From the NCBI RefSeq assembly GCF_003367705.1, contig NZ_CP031425.1, positions 1,550,001-1,614,000 of the forward strand: a DNA stretch of 64,000 bases, given 5' to 3'. A model generated the notes under the pieces. The model saw only the letters and a program-made list of their open reading frames with translations. It ran no database searches and was not told the origin of the DNA. Shown piece by piece: positions 46,847-55,839 of this stretch. The stretch comes from Microbacterium foliorum. Its GTDB lineage: Bacteria > Actinomycetota > Actinomycetes > Actinomycetales > Microbacteriaceae. The translations under genes were made by a program, and so were the position numbers. How positions within the stretch are numbered: position 1 is the stretch's first letter; the number at the start of each line of letters is the position of its first letter.

Positions 46847-48352
46847 ATGGCTACCCCGCACCCCCTCACCACGACCGCCAGTGGCGCCGACGTCCGCGTC
46901 CGCTTCTGCCCCTCGCCGACCGGACTGCCGCACGTCGGCATGGTCCGCACGGCCCTGTTCAACTGGGCGTATGCGCGCCACACGGGCGGGAAGATGGTGT
47001 TCCGCATCGAAGACACCGACGCCGCGCGCGACAGCGAGGAGAGCTTCCGCCAGCTCGTCGACGCCCTGACCTGGCTCAAGATCGACTGGGACGAGGGTGT
47101 GGAGGTCGGTGGCCCGCACGCGCCGTACCGGCAGTCGGAGCGTCACGAGATCTACCGCGGCGTCATCGACAAGCTGCTCGCGACCGGCGCTCTCTACGAG
47201 AGCTACTCGACCGCCGAGGAGATCGACGCCCGCAACGAGGCCAACGGTCGCGCGAAGCAGCTCGGCTACGACAACTTCGATCGCACCCTGACCGAGGAGC
47301 AGAAGGCCGCGTTCCGTGCGGAGGGGCGCCAGCCCGCCCTCCGACTGCAGGCGCCCGACGAGGATCTCACCTATGTAGACCTGATCCGCGGCGAGGTGAC
47401 CTTCCCCGCGGGATCGTTCCCCGACTTCGTGGTGGTGCGCCCGAACGGCATCCCGCTCTACACCTTCGTCAATCCGGTCGACGATGCGCTGATGGGCATC
47501 ACGCACGTGCTGCGCGGCGAAGACCTGATGCCGTCGACCGCGCGCCAGCTCGCGCTGTACGCCGCGCTGATCGAGGCGGACGTCACGACGTTCGTGCCGC
47601 GCTTCGCGCATATGCCGCTGGTGCTGGGAGAGACGGGCAACAAGAAGCTCTCCAAGCGCGACCCGCAGGCCGACCTGTTCCTGCACCGCGACCGCGGGTT
47701 CATCCACGAGGGGCTGCTGAACTACCTCGCGCTCCTCGGCTGGTCGATCAGCCATGACCGCGACGTCTTCTCGCTCGAGGAGTTCACGGCCGCCTTCGAC
47801 ATCGTCGACGTCAACCCGAACCCGGCCCGCTTCGACCAGAAGAAGGCCGAGTCGATCAACGGCGACCACATCAGGGCGCTCGACGGCAAGGACTTCGCCG
47901 AGCGGACCATCCCGTACCTCGCCGCCGCCGGACTCTTCGACGAGCCGACGCACGAGCAGCTGGTGCTGGCCTTCCGGGTCGCGCCGTTGGTGCAGGAGCG
48001 TGTGCAGCTGCTGGGGGAGGTGCCCGGCATGGTCGGGTTCCTGTTCACCGACGAGGTGTCGTACGACGCGGACGCGTTGAAGGGCCTGCCGGCGAACGCA
48101 GCCGAGGTGCTGGAGGCGTGCGCCACGGCACTCGAGCCGGTCGACGAGTTCACCCCGGACAGGATCCAGGAGGCTCTCGCCGAGGCTCTGGTCGAGAAGC
48201 TCGAGCTCAAGCCGCGCATCGCCTACGGACCCCCGCGCGTCGCGATCACCGGTCGTCGGGTCTCGCCGCCGCTGTTCGAGTCGATGGAGCTGCTGGGCAA
48301 GGACGAGTCGTTGCGGCGTCTGCGGGCGCTGTCCGCGTTCCTCGCCCGCTGA
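46847..48352 (+). CDS. gltX: Glutamate--tRNA ligase
   Basis: The 501-residue class I synthetase has the HIGH-type signature [17 protein letters not shown] near residue 26 and the KMSKS-type [10 protein letters not shown] near residue 265. Length and anticodon-binding C-terminus are normal. In actinobacteria without GlnRS this enzyme also charges tRNA-Gln, which is then amidated by GatCAB; a tRNA-Gln gene lies 190 bases downstream. TAGAAT (46831-46836) and GGAGGG stand just before the ATG, as in front of miaB, so the mRNA leader may be extremely short. Confidence 0.96.
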   Translation: MATPHPLTTTASGADVRVRFCPSPTGLPHVGMVRTALFNWAYARHTGGKMVFRIEDTDAARDSEESFRQLVDALTWLKIDWDEGVEVGGPHAPYRQSERHEIYRGVIDKLLATGALYESYSTAEEIDARNEANGRAKQLGYDNFDRTLTEEQKAAFRAEGRQPALRLQAPDEDLTYVDLIRGEVTFPAGSFPDFVVVRPNGIPLYTFVNPVDDALMGITHVLRGEDLMPSTARQLALYAALIEADVTTFVPRFAHMPLVLGETGNKKLSKRDPQADLFLHRDRGFIHEGLLNYLALLGWSISHDRDVFSLEEFTAAFDIVDVNPNPARFDQKKAESINGDHIRALDGKDFAERTIPYLAAAGLFDEPTHEQLVLAFRVAPLVQERVQLLGEVPGMVGFLFTDEVSYDADALKGLPANAAEVLEACATALEPVDEFTPDRIQEALAEALVEKLELKPRIAYGPPRVAITGRRVSPPLFESMELLGKDESLRRLRALSAFLAR

Positions 48353-48372
48353 GTCGCAGAGCGGATGGCCGA

Positions 48373-48404
48373 AGAGGGCGGGTGCCGACGGGCGCCCGCC
48401 CTCT
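48373..48404 (+). terminator. Terminator behind gltX
   Basis: AGAGGGCGGGTGCC pairs with GGCGCCCGCCCTCT (one G-T pair) around four bases, 20 bases after the gltX stop. Confidence 0.8.
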
Positions 48405-48538
48405 CGCCGTCTTCGCGCCGAATGGCGGCGCGGGAGACGGATCCGAGGACGACGCGCCCGGCCCGGCCGGTGCGTTTTGGCATTAGGGCCGTGGCTCGGG
48501 TAGGCTTGACTCTCGGTGCGAGGCTCCGGTTTCGCCCT

Positions 48539-48610
48539 TGGGGTATGGTGTAATTGGCAACACGGCGGTTTCTGGTTCCGTTGTTCTTGGTTCGAGTCCA
48601 GGTACCCCAG
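48539..48610 (+). tRNA. tRNA-Gln (anticodon CTG)
   Basis: Acceptor TGGGGTA pairs with TACCCCA, discriminator G. D-arm GTGT/ACAC, anticodon loop TTCTGGT, T-arm CTTGG-TTCGAGT-CCAGG. The anticodon stem GCGGT/TCCGT has a T-T opposition at the loop end (31/39) and a G-T pair at the other end. CCA is not fully encoded. Confidence 0.94.
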
Positions 48611-48613
48611 CAA

Positions 48614-48646
48614 GACGAAAACCCCCGCTCAGGCGGGGGTTTCGTC
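48614..48646 (+). terminator. Terminator behind tRNA-Gln
   Basis: GACGAAAACCCCCGC and GCGGGGGTTTCGTC pair around TCAG, four bases after the tRNA. It also faces the end of the minus-strand membrane protein gene. Confidence 0.85.
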
Positions 48647-48663
48647 GTTTCTGCTCCCGGCTT

Positions 48664-49575
48664 CTATTCGCACTCTCCGAGGAATCCGAGGTAGCAGACG
48701 GCCTCGTGCGTCTCGGCGGGCCGGTAGTCGTCGTTGGACACCTGCCTCGTGTCGATCTCGGGCGTGCGGCTCAGCGTGCCATAGGTGCCCAGCGTGGCCA
48801 CGTAGTAGCCGTCGCCGTCCTGCGCCCTCATCTCATCGATCGCACCGCTGTACTCGGTGCACAGGGCGGTCGCGGATTCCGTGAGCTCCACGCCGACACA
48901 GGAAGCGGTGTAGGTGGCGACCATGAGGTTCGTACAGTCGGTCCAGTCCTGGTTGACGGTGCACGGGTTCGTCGAGTTCATCGTCACGTCGTAACGACCG
49001 GTCTCGAACTCCTCGCTGTGGAAGGTCTCGGGCTGCTCGGGCACGTCGGTCTTGGTCCAATGCCGTGCCGTCGTGAACGCGAAGACCACCACGATCGCCG
49101 CGATGACGAACAGGGCTCCGAGGATCGAGAGGGTGACCCACAGCCCCACCCGCTTCTTCGTCGCGGGCTGACCGTCGGGACCGGGCAGATGACCCGGGTA
49201 ACCGGGAACTGCCCCGTACGCGGGGTCGTATCCGGGGTACGGCTGCGTCGTCGCGTATGCCTGGCCGGCGGGTGCGACGTACCCCTGATCGGCTGGCACG
49301 GTGTCGTGGATCGGGATCGTCGGCTGCGAATCCGCGGCAGGGGCGCTCTCGGATCCGGGCGGGGCGTGCGGCGCGGACACGGCGTACGCGGGAGGCAGCG
49401 GGGGAGCGGCTGCCGGGGACGGCTGGATCGACAGCCAGTACGCGTACCAGCTCTGCGTGGATGCGGGGTCGTCGGCGACCTGCTGAGCCTCGAGATCCGT
49501 GAGCGGGAGTCCCAGCGTCGTCCTCAGATCGGGCCTGACCAGGGAAGCGCGGAAGTCCTCGAGCGACATCGTCAT
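48664..49575 (-). CDS. Membrane-anchored hypothetical protein
   Basis: The 303-residue protein begins with a short helical part (SLEDFRASLVRPDLRTTLGLPLTDLEA), continues with a Pro/Ala/Tyr-rich cytoplasmic linker to about residue 138, then has one membrane segment (residues 143-168, GLWVTLSILGALFVIAAIVVVFAF) and an outer domain of 130 residues with five cysteines. These may form disulfides. I recognise no family. The ATG at 49575 is used; another ATG is six bases further in, and neither has a convincing ribosome site. Confidence 0.7.
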   Translation of the reverse strand: MTMSLEDFRASLVRPDLRTTLGLPLTDLEAQQVADDPASTQSWYAYWLSIQPSPAAAPPLPPAYAVSAPHAPPGSESAPAADSQPTIPIHDTVPADQGYVAPAGQAYATTQPYPGYDPAYGAVPGYPGHLPGPDGQPATKKRVGLWVTLSILGALFVIAAIVVVFAFTTARHWTKTDVPEQPETFHSEEFETGRYDVTMNSTNPCTVNQDWTDCTNLMVATYTASCVGVELTESATALCTEYSGAIDEMRAQDGDGYYVATLGTYGTLSRTPEIDTRQVSNDDYRPAETHEAVCYLGFLGECE

Positions 49576-49742
49576 AGTCAAGAGAATGGCAGACGCGTGC
49601 GGCGGCCGACAATCCGGCGACCGCGCCTAGCAGGTCGGATGCGGTCGGCGCCACACCCTTTCCGAGGTGCGCCGGGGACGGCATCGTAATGTCGGTATTC
49701 CGCAGAACGGCGCCACACCCGGGATGCAGGCAGGAGCAGACC

Positions 49743-50702
49743 ATGGCACTCACCCGAGTCGTGCCCGGGCAGACCCCGGGCATCCGTCGCGTGCGATCGG
49801 GGTCGGGGTTCCGCTACCTCGACGCGGCGGGTCAGCCGGTCGTCGAGGCCGACCGCGAGCGCATCGACGACCTCGTGATCCCGCCGCGGTGGCACGACGT
49901 CTGGATCGCCGCGGATCCGCTCGCGCACATCCAGGCGGTGGGCACCGACGACGCGGGCCGACGTCAGTACCTCTATCACCCGCTGTGGCGCACCGGCCGC
50001 GATCAGCGCAAGTTCGCCCGCGCGCTGAAGCTCGCCGCGGCGCTGCCCGCGGCGCGGGCGAAGGTCACCCGCGCGATCGGCCAACCCGGCCTGTCGAAGG
50101 AGCGGGCCCTCGCGGTCGCCTTCCGCCTGCTCGACGACGGTGCGCTGCGCATCGGCTCGGAGCGCTACCTCGTCAAGCACGGCAGCAGGGGGCTCAGCAC
50201 GCTGCGGCGGCGTGACGTGCGCATCGACGGGAGCACGGTAGCCCTCGAGTTCCCCGCCAAGAGCAAGCAGCTGGCTTCGATCGAGATCACCGACGCGCCG
50301 TTGGCCGAGGCTCTGTCGGAATTCGCGGTCGGCTCCCCGCGGGAGACGCTTCTGGCATATCGCAAGGGGCGGCGCCGCGTGCGGCTCACATCGGGGGAGA
50401 TCAACGACTATCTGCGAAAGGTCGCCGGGTCCGCGTTCACGGCGAAGGACTTCCGCACCCTTCACGGCACGATCCTCGCCGCTGACGCTCTCGCCCGGAT
50501 CGGCCGCCTGGACACGAAGAACGAGCGGCGGCGAGCCGAGCGCCTGGCCGTGCAGGCCACGGCCTCGGCGCTCGGCAACACCATCGCGGTCGCCAGGGGG
50601 AGCTACATAGACCCGAAGGTGTTCCGGCTGTACGCCCGAGGGCGCCTGCTCGATCTCTCGGTGTCGCCTGAGACCGCCATCCGCAAGCTGCTCGCGCGGT
50701 GA
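49743..50702 (+). CDS. DNA topoisomerase IB
   Basis: The 319-residue protein is a bacterial, poxvirus-type topoisomerase I, which relaxes supercoils through a 3'-phosphotyrosyl link. It shows IDDLVIPPRWHDVWIA near residue 40, the RRQYLYHPLWRTGRDQRKF block near 75, YLRKVAGSAFTAKDFRTLHGT near 220 with the catalytic Arg, and the nucleophile Tyr in RGSYIDPKVFRLY near 291. The ATG at 49743 has AGGAG nine bases upstream; a frame open further upstream is not supported. The gene seems to be single. Confidence 0.92.
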   Translation: MALTRVVPGQTPGIRRVRSGSGFRYLDAAGQPVVEADRERIDDLVIPPRWHDVWIAADPLAHIQAVGTDDAGRRQYLYHPLWRTGRDQRKFARALKLAAALPAARAKVTRAIGQPGLSKERALAVAFRLLDDGALRIGSERYLVKHGSRGLSTLRRRDVRIDGSTVALEFPAKSKQLASIEITDAPLAEALSEFAVGSPRETLLAYRKGRRRVRLTSGEINDYLRKVAGSAFTAKDFRTLHGTILAADALARIGRLDTKNERRRAERLAVQATASALGNTIAVARGSYIDPKVFRLYARGRLLDLSVSPETAIRKLLAR

Positions 50703-50730
50703 CGCCGTCTGCGTCGGGCGGTCAGGTCGG

Positions 50731-51588
50731 TCAGTTCGCGCGCGGGTAGGTGTAGAAGCCTTCGCCCGTCGAGACGCCCAGCTTGCCCTTGTCGATGTAC
50801 TGCTCCTTGAGCAGCTGGGCGAAGCGCTGCTGCTTCTCGCCACCCATCCGAGAGATGTTGTAGGCCGTCGTGAGGCCGACGACGTCATAGATCTCGAACG
50901 GACCGGCCGGCGCTCCGGTGCCGATCCGCCAGGTCGCATCGATCGCCTCGGGATCGGCGATGCCGTCGACGAGGAGTCCTGCGCCCGCCTCGAGGAACGG
51001 CACGAGCATGGAGTTCAGCAGGTAGCCCGCCTTCTCCTTCTTGATCGGGATCGGGACCATGCCGATCTCCGCCGCGAACGCGACGACTGCGTCGTAGACC
51101 GCCGGGTCGGTCTCGGGCGTTCCCATCACCTCGGCGGTGTTGTGCGACCAGATCTCGTTGGCGAAGTGCAGGGCGAGGAAGCGATCGGGGCGCCCCGTCG
51201 ACGCGGCGAGTGCGCTGGGGAGCAGAGTCGAGGAGTTGGTCGCGAAGATGGTCGTCTCCGGCGCAGCATCCGCGAGCGTGCGGTAGATGCTCTGCTTCAG
51301 CTCCAGGTTCTCGGGGACCGCCTCGATGATGAGGTCGGCGGCGGCGGCGGCATCCGTCAGCTCGGAGGTGAGGCGGATACGGGCGATGGCCGCCTCGGCT
51401 CCGCCGCCTGCGGCATTCTCCACACCGTCAGCGACGTATCGTGCGGCGAGTGCGTCGAACCGCTCGGCCGCGCGGTCGAGCGCGGCCTGATCGATGTCGT
51501 ACGCGACGACGTCGAAGCCGTGGAAGGCGGTCTGGAACGCAATCTGCGATCCGAGGACGCCGGTGCCGAGAACGGTGATGTTCTTCAT
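50731..51588 (-). CDS. 3-hydroxyacyl-CoA dehydrogenase family protein
   Basis: This 285-residue protein has the Rossmann start ITVLGTGVLGSQIAFQTA and the C-terminal 3-hydroxyacyl-CoA dehydrogenase domain with IKKEKAGYLLNSMLVPFLEA. The catalytic histidine region reads LHFANEIWSHNTAEVMG, where the common form is HFFNPVPVMKLVE, so the acyl group or substrate may differ from 3-hydroxybutyryl-CoA. The ATG at 51588 has AAGGAAG upstream. It is directly downstream of a marR gene in the same direction, 35 bases from its stop. Confidence 0.86.
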   Translation of the reverse strand: MKNITVLGTGVLGSQIAFQTAFHGFDVVAYDIDQAALDRAAERFDALAARYVADGVENAAGGGAEAAIARIRLTSELTDAAAAADLIIEAVPENLELKQSIYRTLADAAPETTIFATNSSTLLPSALAASTGRPDRFLALHFANEIWSHNTAEVMGTPETDPAVYDAVVAFAAEIGMVPIPIKKEKAGYLLNSMLVPFLEAGAGLLVDGIADPEAIDATWRIGTGAPAGPFEIYDVVGLTTAYNISRMGGEKQQRFAQLLKEQYIDKGKLGVSTGEGFYTYPRAN

Positions 51589-51623
51589 TTCTCTTCCTTC
51601 TATGGGGGCCTTGTGGGCCGTGG

Positions 51624-52070
51624 TCACGATGTGGTGTCGTCGCGATCGAAGCGCTGGAGGTCATGCGCGAAGCGCGAGACCTCGGCATCCGACCACCGAG
51701 CGAGATGGGTGTCGATCACGTCCTGCAGCGTGTCGAGCGTGCGTCGGAAGGCGTCTTCGCCGTCGGGTGTGAGTTCGAGCGGGCGACCGCGACCCGCGGT
51801 TCCCGGCGCCTCGCGGACGAGCCCGAGCGTGATGAGGGAGGCGAGCTGTCGCGACACCGTCGAGCGGTTGAGCCGGAACATCTGCGCGATGTCGATGGAC
51901 CGGATCCCCGGGGTGTCGGCGATCGCCATCACGATCGACTGATCGGTGATCGAGAGTCGGGTCTCGCCGGATCGGGCGTCCACCAGTCCTCGGCGGGTGA
52001 TGGCGAGGAGAGATCGCAGGACCGTCGCACTGTCCGCTCCTCGCGCATCCGCGTCGTTCTCTTGTTGCAT
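51624..52070 (-). CDS. MarR-family transcriptional regulator
   Basis: The 148-residue protein has the MarR winged helix (IRSIDIAQMFRLNRSTVSRQLASLITLGLV near residue 56 and the wing GRGRPLELTPDGEDAF). Two copies of a GTTGC-type inverted repeat lie over and just before its start codon. It is followed by the hydroxyacyl-CoA dehydrogenase gene, so it probably represses itself and that gene in response to an acyl or aromatic ligand. Confidence 0.88.
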   Translation of the reverse strand: MQQENDADARGADSATVLRSLLAITRRGLVDARSGETRLSITDQSIVMAIADTPGIRSIDIAQMFRLNRSTVSRQLASLITLGLVREAPGTAGRGRPLELTPDGEDAFRRTLDTLQDVIDTHLARWSDAEVSRFAHDLQRFDRDDTTS

Positions 52071-52078
52071 GGTGCAAC
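52064..52078. promoter_or_regulatory. Candidate MarR operator 1
   Basis: GTTGCATGGTGCAAC is a perfect inverted repeat (GTTGCA-3-TGCAAC) that includes the marR start codon. Confidence 0.75.
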
Positions 52079-52091
52079 TGTAAACCTCTAT

Positions 52092-52106
52092 GTTGCGTAA
52101 TGCAAC
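52092..52106. promoter_or_regulatory. Candidate MarR operator 2
   Basis: GTTGCGTAATGCAAC is a second copy with one mismatch, 28 bases upstream of the first, in the likely promoter. Confidence 0.75.
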
Positions 52107-52172
52107 TCAGCCCGTCGCAGGACTGCGCCAGCTTTGCGACGCCCTGGCGACCACCTGCCGCGATCCGCTCCC

Positions 52173-52178
52173 TACGCT
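52173..52178 (+). promoter_or_regulatory. Putative leaderless -10 box for the DUF4190 gene
   Basis: TACGCT is followed by six bases (GACGGC) and the ATG at 52185. Confidence 0.55.
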
Positions 52179-52184
52179 GACGGC

Positions 52185-52466
52185 ATGACCACTCCGTACC
52201 CGCCGCACCCGCTCTCGCCCGCACCGCCGTCGCGCACGAACGGTCTCGCCATCGCGACCCTCGTGCTGGGGATCTGCGGCTTCGCCCTCATCCCGATCAT
52301 CCTCGGTCACATCGCTCTGGCGCAGATCCGCGCGCGACATGAGGGCGGCGGCGGCATGGCGATCGCGGGCCTGGTGCTGGGGTATCTGACCCTCGCCGGG
52401 TACGCGGTGCTCGTCGTCGTGCTGGTCGCGTCCGTGACGGGGGGAATCGTCTGGGGAGGCAGATGA
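52185..52466 (+). CDS. DUF4190 domain-containing membrane protein
   Basis: The 93-residue protein has a Pro-rich start (TTPYPPHPLSPAPPS) and two membrane segments near residues 21-43 and 57-85, joined by the typical LGHIALAQIRARHEGGGGMAIAGLVLGY. This is the DUF4190 pattern, a common small actinobacterial membrane domain of unknown role. The ATG at 52185 agrees with the leaderless -10 box; the open frame before it is not supported. Confidence 0.83.
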   Translation: MTTPYPPHPLSPAPPSRTNGLAIATLVLGICGFALIPIILGHIALAQIRARHEGGGGMAIAGLVLGYLTLAGYAVLVVVLVASVTGGIVWGGR

Positions 52467-52478
52467 AAGGATGGGGGT

Positions 52479-54992
52479 ATGGACACAGCCAACCTCACGC
52501 GAGAGGAGACTGCCGCGCGATCCGCCGCGGTCTCGGTCCGCAGCATCCGCGTCGAACTCGATCTGACCGGAGCGCCCGAGCGGGCCCGCAGCGGATTCCC
52601 GACGGCGACGACGGTGGAGTTCGCCTCGACGGTCGAGACGACGTGGCTCGATTTCATCGGCGAGAGCGTGACGCGCGTCGTCGTCAACGGTGCTGAGCAG
52701 GAGATCGTCTACGACGGCGCCCGCATCGCGCTGCGTGGCCTCGTGGACGTCAACACCGTCCGGGTCGAGGCCGTCGGCGTCTACAGCCGCTCGGGTGAGG
52801 GACTGCACCGCTTCCACGACCCCGTCGACGACCGGACGTATCTGTACACGCAGTACGAACCCGCCGACTCCCGGCGCGTGATGGCCTGCTTCGAGCAGCC
52901 CGACATCAAGACGCCCTACACGTTCGTCGTCGACGCGCCGTCGGGCTGGGAGGTGCTGTCGAATCAGGTCGCCGCGGTCGTGGACGTCGGCGTCGGTGTG
53001 CAGCGCGTCGAGTTCGCCCCGACACTCCCCATCTCCAGCTACATCACCGCTGTCGCCGCCGGCCCCTACCTCCGCGTCGACGGCGAGTGGCGCCGTGACG
53101 AGCAGCACATCCCGCTCGGCCTGTTCGTCCGTCGGTCCCTGTCGCCGCACCTCGAATCCGACGAGATCCTCGAGGTCACCCGCCAGGGCCTCGACTTCTT
53201 CGACGAGTCGTTCGCCTACCCGTACCCGTGGGGCAAGTACGACCAGATCTTCGTCCCCGAGTACAACCTCGGAGCCATGGAGAACCCGGGTCTCGTGACC
53301 TTCACCGAGGCGTATCTCTCGCGAGGCGCCGCGACGGAGGCCCAGCGTGCGGCCCGGGCGAACACGATCCTGCACGAGATGGCCCACATGTGGTTCGGCG
53401 ACCTCGTGACGATGAAGTGGTGGGACGACCTCTGGCTCAAAGAGTCGTTCGCCGACTACATGGGATCGCATGCCTCGGCCGTGGCGACCCGCTTCCACGA
53501 CGCGTGGGTGAAGTTCGCCGCGAACCGCAAGGCGTGGGCGTATCAGCAGGACCAGCTCCCCACCACGCATCCGATCGTCGCGGACATCACGGATCTCGAG
53601 GCGGCGAAACTCAACTTCGACGGCATCACGTACGCGAAGGGCGCGGCCGTGCTCAAGCAGCTCGTCGCCTTCGTCGGGGATGAGGCGTTCTTCGAGGGCG
53701 CGCGTCGCTACTTCGCCGCCAACGCGTTCGGCAACACGACGCTGGACGACTTCCTCGTCGAACTGAGCGCAGTCTCCGGCCGCGACATGTCCGAATGGTC
53801 ACGAGCCTGGTTGCAGACGACCGGCGTGTCGACGCTGTGGATCGAGCGGGATGCCGACGGGGCGACGGCACTCGTGCAGAGCGATGCGCGCCCGCACCGC
53901 CTGCGTGTGGGGTTCTACGACCGCGTGGACGGCCGAGTGGTGCGCCGCGAGCAGATCGCGCTGGACATCCACGAGGAGCGCACTCCGGTCGAGTTTCCCG
54001 ACGCCGATCTCGTGCTGCTCAACGACGACGACCTGACCTACGCCAAGGTGCGCCTCGACGAGGCGTCACTGGCGACCGTCCACGACCTGCTGTCCGACCT
54101 GGAGGACCCGCTCGCGCGCGCGGTCATCTGGTCGTCGCTGTGGAACGCGACGCGCGACGGCGAGCTGGCGGCGACCCGCTACACCTCGATCGTGCGAGCG
54201 CACGCGCCGCGGGAGACGAACATCGGCCTCCTCGGCGGCGTGCTCACGAATGCCCTGTTCGCTGTCAGGCACTACGTCGCGGACGATGACAGGCAGCACG
54301 AGCAGAGGCAGTGGGTGGAGGCCGCCTGGAGCGCTATGCACGCAGCGGATGCCGGCAGCGACGCGCAGCTCTCCTGGGCACGTGCGGTGGCGGCGGCATC
54401 GGCGTTCGACGACGGGCGTGCCGATGGTCTCCGCGGCATGCTCGACGGCGAGGTGCCCGAAGGACTCGTCGTCGACCCGGACCTGAGGTGGCATCTGCTG
54501 ACGGCACTCGCGACGACGGGACACGCGGGGTCGACCGAGATCACGGATGAGCTTTCGCGGGACGACACCGGAAGCGGCCGCACCGCCGCACGTCGGGCTC
54601 GGGCCGGGCTGCCCGATGAGGGTGTGCGTGCCGCCGCGTGGCACGCCGCCTGGACGGACGAGAGCCTCAGCAACGATCACCTCGACGCCGAGATCGCCGG
54701 GTTCCGTGCCGGTGGCCGCCGAGATCTCATCGAGGGTTTCGACGAGGAGTACTTCGACCGCATCCTGCACGCGTGGCGCACCCGGAGCATCGAGCTGGCC
54801 CGACGCCTGGTCGCGGGGCTCTTTCCCGCGATGCCGACGCTGCAGCGCGTCGATGCGTGGCTGGAGCAGCACGACGACGCCCCGGCCGCCCTTCGCCGGA
54901 TCGTCATCGAGCAGCGCGATCATCTCGCCCGGGACATCCGCGTGCGAGCGGCGCAGTCTCAGCCGGCCTCGAGCTCTGCGACGGTGCTCTGA
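52479..54992 (+). CDS. pepN: Aminopeptidase N
   Basis: PepN is an M1 zinc metallopeptidase that removes N-terminal residues from peptides. The 837-residue protein has the substrate motif LGAMENPGLVTF near residue 264 and the zinc site H299-E-M-A-H303 with the third ligand E322 in WLKESFADYMGSH. The ERAP1-like C-terminal helical domain fills residues 510-825. GAAAGG lies before the ATG, 12 bases after the DUF4190 gene. Its last 34 bases overlap the end of the convergent phosphotransferase gene. Confidence 0.96.
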   Translation: MDTANLTREETAARSAAVSVRSIRVELDLTGAPERARSGFPTATTVEFASTVETTWLDFIGESVTRVVVNGAEQEIVYDGARIALRGLVDVNTVRVEAVGVYSRSGEGLHRFHDPVDDRTYLYTQYEPADSRRVMACFEQPDIKTPYTFVVDAPSGWEVLSNQVAAVVDVGVGVQRVEFAPTLPISSYITAVAAGPYLRVDGEWRRDEQHIPLGLFVRRSLSPHLESDEILEVTRQGLDFFDESFAYPYPWGKYDQIFVPEYNLGAMENPGLVTFTEAYLSRGAATEAQRAARANTILHEMAHMWFGDLVTMKWWDDLWLKESFADYMGSHASAVATRFHDAWVKFAANRKAWAYQQDQLPTTHPIVADITDLEAAKLNFDGITYAKGAAVLKQLVAFVGDEAFFEGARRYFAANAFGNTTLDDFLVELSAVSGRDMSEWSRAWLQTTGVSTLWIERDADGATALVQSDARPHRLRVGFYDRVDGRVVRREQIALDIHEERTPVEFPDADLVLLNDDDLTYAKVRLDEASLATVHDLLSDLEDPLARAVIWSSLWNATRDGELAATRYTSIVRAHAPRETNIGLLGGVLTNALFAVRHYVADDDRQHEQRQWVEAAWSAMHAADAGSDAQLSWARAVAAASAFDDGRADGLRGMLDGEVPEGLVVDPDLRWHLLTALATTGHAGSTEITDELSRDDTGSGRTAARRARAGLPDEGVRAAAWHAAWTDESLSNDHLDAEIAGFRAGGRRDLIEGFDEEYFDRILHAWRTRSIELARRLVAGLFPAMPTLQRVDAWLEQHDDAPAALRRIVIEQRDHLARDIRVRAAQSQPASSSATVL

Positions 54993-55837
54993 CCCACAGC
55001 GCGAAGGTCCGGTCGATCGTCGCTCTGCGTCAGGAGGACGAGGGTGATGTACGCGGCCCAGGCTCGCGCGCGCACCCACGTCGCGTCGTCGTATCGTGAG
55101 CCGGTCGACGCTCGGAACTCCGCGCGGCCCGGCGGGTCGAAGAGCATCCATGCCGATGCGAGGTCGTAGGCGGGGTCTCCCGAGGTGACGTCGCCGAAGT
55201 CGATGAGCGCCACGAGCGACCCGTCGCGAAGCAGGAGGTTTCCGGGGTGCAGGTCGCCGTGCACCCAGACCTGCTCGTCGCTCGGCGGGGCCTCGAGGCC
55301 GTCAGCCCACGCGTGTTGCAGCCCCGAGCGGGTTGGAAGCGCGTCGAGCCGAGGGCGCATAGCGCTCTCCCGTGTGCTCAGGGCTCGACCGCGCACGGGA
55401 TTGCGCGGGGCGTCGGCAGGTGCCGGTGCATGCAGGGCGAGGAGTGCTTCGGCGAGCCGGGGCGCCCAGCGGGAGTTCGCGGATCGTGGTGACCGCAGCG
55501 CAGTCGTGCCGTCGATCAGGGGGATGACCGACCACGGTCGAGGGAACGCCTCGGTCGGCTCGCCGGCGAGCACCGGTATCGGAGTGCGGATGCCGACCGC
55601 CGCCAGTGCCGGCCCGATCTCCGGCAGAGCGCGATGCTCGTTGGCGATGAGCGGCACCGCGAGCGCTCGCCTCGGCAGGCGCACGAGCAGCTCGGAGCCG
55701 AGACTCCACATCGTGTTGTCCCACCCCTCGGCGAAGGGCCGGAGAGGAAGTGCGGCCAGGGTCGGCGCCGCCGTGCGGAGCAGCGCCCGCACGGCGGCCT
55801 CATCGACCGGATACTCTGCGGCGGGGGAGTCCGCCAT
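54959..55837 (-). CDS. Aminoglycoside phosphotransferase-like (APH) family protein
   Basis: This 292-residue protein has the kinase-like APH fold. The catalytic loop VWVHGDLHPGNLLLRDGSL is near residue 197 and the metal motif ALIDFGDVTSGDPAYDLASAW near residue 217. Such proteins phosphorylate antibiotics, sugars, choline or unknown small molecules, and the sequence does not tell which. The ATG at 55837 starts MADSPAAEYPVDEAAVRALL; a frame upstream overlaps the MBL gene and is rejected. Its start follows the stop of the upstream MBL gene within two bases. Confidence 0.85.
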   Translation of the reverse strand: MADSPAAEYPVDEAAVRALLRTAAPTLAALPLRPFAEGWDNTMWSLGSELLVRLPRRALAVPLIANEHRALPEIGPALAAVGIRTPIPVLAGEPTEAFPRPWSVIPLIDGTTALRSPRSANSRWAPRLAEALLALHAPAPADAPRNPVRGRALSTRESAMRPRLDALPTRSGLQHAWADGLEAPPSDEQVWVHGDLHPGNLLLRDGSLVALIDFGDVTSGDPAYDLASAWMLFDPPGRAEFRASTGSRYDDATWVRARAWAAYITLVLLTQSDDRPDLRAVGQSTVAELEAG

Positions 55838-55839
55838 GC

